From: an uncultured Magnetococcales bacterium
GTDB taxonomy: Bacteria > Pseudomonadota > Magnetococcia > Magnetococcales > Magnetaquicoccaceae
DNA length: 6,281 bases
NCBI GenBank assembly: GCA_903913345.1
Contig: CAIWLA010000406.1
Span: forward strand, 1 to 6,281
Direction: 5' to 3'
Position numbers and translations under genes: made by a program. The stretch's first letter is position 1. Each line of letters opens with the position of its first letter. Below the pieces are notes generated by a model that did no database searches, had not been told where the DNA came from, and saw only the letters and a program-made list of their open reading frames with translations. Of this stretch, positions 5,014 through 6,281 are shown piece by piece.

Positions 5014-6281
5014 TCAACGACTCACCGAAACAATCTCAATGGTATGGTTTTTTTTCTCATGGTGCAAGCGGAACGTCGCCCCACGGGCGGGATTGTTCAA
5101 CATCACCCGGCTTCCCGGCCAGGGTTCGATCTCCACAGAGCCGATCCCCCTTCCCGACCAGAACACCCGCACAACGGCCTCCTCTTGCAGTCGCAGACCC
5201 GACCAGATCGCACCATCCGCCTGGATGGCTGGATAGGTCAGATGGATGGGCGTTCCCTTCTCCAAAAAATCCCGATAAGTCAGCATTTCATCATAAACGG
5301 CCACGACATCCTGCACCTCAGCGACCGCCATCTCCACCTTGTTCAGTGCCTGAACCGGATTGAACACCTGCATCCCATCGATCCCGCGCAGCCATAAATG
5401 GCGCAACGCCTCCCGATACCGTTCCCGACTCATGATGGGCACCTTCTGGTCCGGGTGGTCGACCACCCACCGACCCACCCAGGGCAGGGAGGCCATATAG
5501 GGGGCCTGTTGCTGGCGATTGGCACTGTCCGCCGAAACCTGCCGCAACAAAATATGGGTATAAAACTGATCCACATGCTCCTGGTCCAACGGATACTCTT
5601 TCTGCCACAAGGCGAGAAAGGCGGTATCGATGCCATAGGCAACCGGATTGGTGGCGGTAAACAGGGTAGGCCCCATGGGCGGATGGGGTTCGTTCATCCA
5701 ACCCAGGACCGGTTTGTCCACCGAAGAGAGGGTGACAACCCAATTGGTGACGGAAATCCGGGGAAAAATCTCCCGGGCCGGTCCCGCCATATAGGCCGAC
5801 AGCAATTGCACCCACAATTGGCGACAATAGAGGCGAAAGGCATTCTCATCCACCACCGCCTGGTCGGGCAACAGGGCACGCGTGGTGGGTGAAAGGATGG
5901 CGGCAAAATAATCGGCCTGGCTGGGTTCATTTTCATGGTCCAACCACAGGGCATCCACCGTTATGCCAGCCTGACGAAAACGGTTCAGGGTGGCTCGCAA
6001 CTGGTCAGCGGCCACGGCCCATCCCCGGAACAGCGTCGGAGAAGGGAGATCCCGCCAATGGGGAGAGATCTTCAGTGAATCGGGATATTGATGCGCCCAC
6101 TGGGTCTTGTCTTTTTCCAGGTTATAAGGCCATGCCCCATTCTGACCATCCATCAAAATGACCGGCGCGTTGGCCTCTTGCAGACGACGGGCCGCCTCCA
6201 GAGCAGAGGGGATCGGTTGCAGATGCTGCGTGATCCCCCGCGCCAGCAACAGGCGAATATCCGCCACCGACAACGAGATCG
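5014..6281 (-). CDS. Putative TIM-barrel glycosidase-like protein, 3' part (5' end outside window)
   Basis: The frame stays open to the right edge, so 422 codons are visible and the true start lies outside. A TTG at 6273 is the first possible start in view but nothing supports it. Residue numbers here count from that TTG. The protein alternates short hydrophobic strands and helices in a barrel-like order: APVILMDGQNGAWPYN (36-51), VDALWLDHENEP (106-117), PRISVTNWV (171-179), and near the end RGIDGMQVFNP (296-306) after YREALRHLW. The acidic cluster D112/E114/E116 at a strand end, the aromatic-rich loops and the GxDG-x-FN ending resemble clan-type glycoside hydrolases. A beta-rich C-terminal domain (about 340-419) ends IEIVSVSR. 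I cannot name a family, and catalytic residues are inferred only. No signal peptide can be judged because the N-terminus is missing. It is the first visible gene of the likely operon, with the Sel1-repeat gene 35 nt downstream. The gene is certain; the hydrolase assignment is tentative. Confidence 0.82.
   Translation of the reverse strand, partial: ISLSVADIRLLLARGITQHLQPIPSALEAARRLQEANAPVILMDGQNGAWPYNLEKDKTQWAHQYPDSLKISPHWRDLPSPTLFRGWAVAADQLRATLNRFRQAGITVDALWLDHENEPSQADYFAAILSPTTRALLPDQAVVDENAFRLYCRQLWVQLLSAYMAGPAREIFPRISVTNWVVTLSSVDKPVLGWMNEPHPPMGPTLFTATNPVAYGIDTAFLALWQKEYPLDQEHVDQFYTHILLRQVSADSANRQQQAPYMASLPWVGRWVVDHPDQKVPIMSRERYREALRHLWLRGIDGMQVFNPVQALNKVEMAVAEVQDVVAVYDEMLTYRDFLEKGTPIHLTYPAIQADGAIWSGLRLQEEAVVRVFWSGRGIGSVEIEPWPGSRVMLNNPARGATFRLHHEKKNHTIEIVSVSR
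5453..5468. other. 16-bp perfect palindrome inside a coding region
   Basis: GGGTGGTC followed directly by GACCACCC, a perfect 8+8 inverted repeat with no loop. It lies inside the glycosidase-like gene, where it encodes part of WVVDHP. It resembles a dimeric-regulator site in form, but the coding context and GC-rich composition make chance a reasonable explanation. Confidence 0.5.

Overview
The window carries four protein-coding genes, all on the minus strand, so transcription runs from high to low coordinates. Composition is GC-rich with strong third-position G/C. An MCP-type chemoreceptor, a secreted FecR-domain protein and a Sel1-repeat protein together suggest a motile Gram-negative bacterium, probably Pseudomonadota. 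A Magnetococcia-like or other alphaproteobacterial source is possible, but that is weak inference: there is no rRNA or marker gene here.

Layout in the direction of transcription: (1) 6281-5014, the 3' part of a gene for a protein that looks like a TIM-barrel, glycosidase-like enzyme with a small C-terminal beta-rich domain; its 5' end is outside the window. (2) 4978-3791, an exported Sel1-repeat protein with an eight-copy GQTEPAA heptad array between the signal peptide and the Sel1 repeats. (3) 3755-591, a large (about 1054 aa) exported protein with an N-terminal FecR domain followed by two different Ala-rich repeat arrays: about ten units of 16 residues, then seventeen units of 14 residues built on a Gly-Gly turn. 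(4) After a probable rho-independent terminator, 430-1 encodes the N-terminus of a methyl-accepting chemotaxis protein that runs off the left edge.

Genes 1-3 are spaced by 35 nt at each junction (with my start choices), with no visible terminator between them, and form a likely operon. At least two of the three products are exported. The set looks like a cell-envelope or extracellular module: a FecR-domain repeat scaffold, a Sel1 adaptor and a carbohydrate-active-like enzyme. This is not a classical FecIR iron-signalling pair, because the FecR-domain protein lacks the usual anti-sigma architecture and no sigma factor gene is seen. The chemoreceptor is probably a separate transcription unit.

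The most unusual content is repetitive coding DNA: four in-frame arrays (42-, 48-, 18- and 21-bp periods) lie within about 4.1 kb, and the 21-bp and 18-bp arrays are nearly identical copies, implying recent expansion. The 14-residue Gly-Gly array in the FecR-domain protein is a repeat that I do not recognise as a named family.
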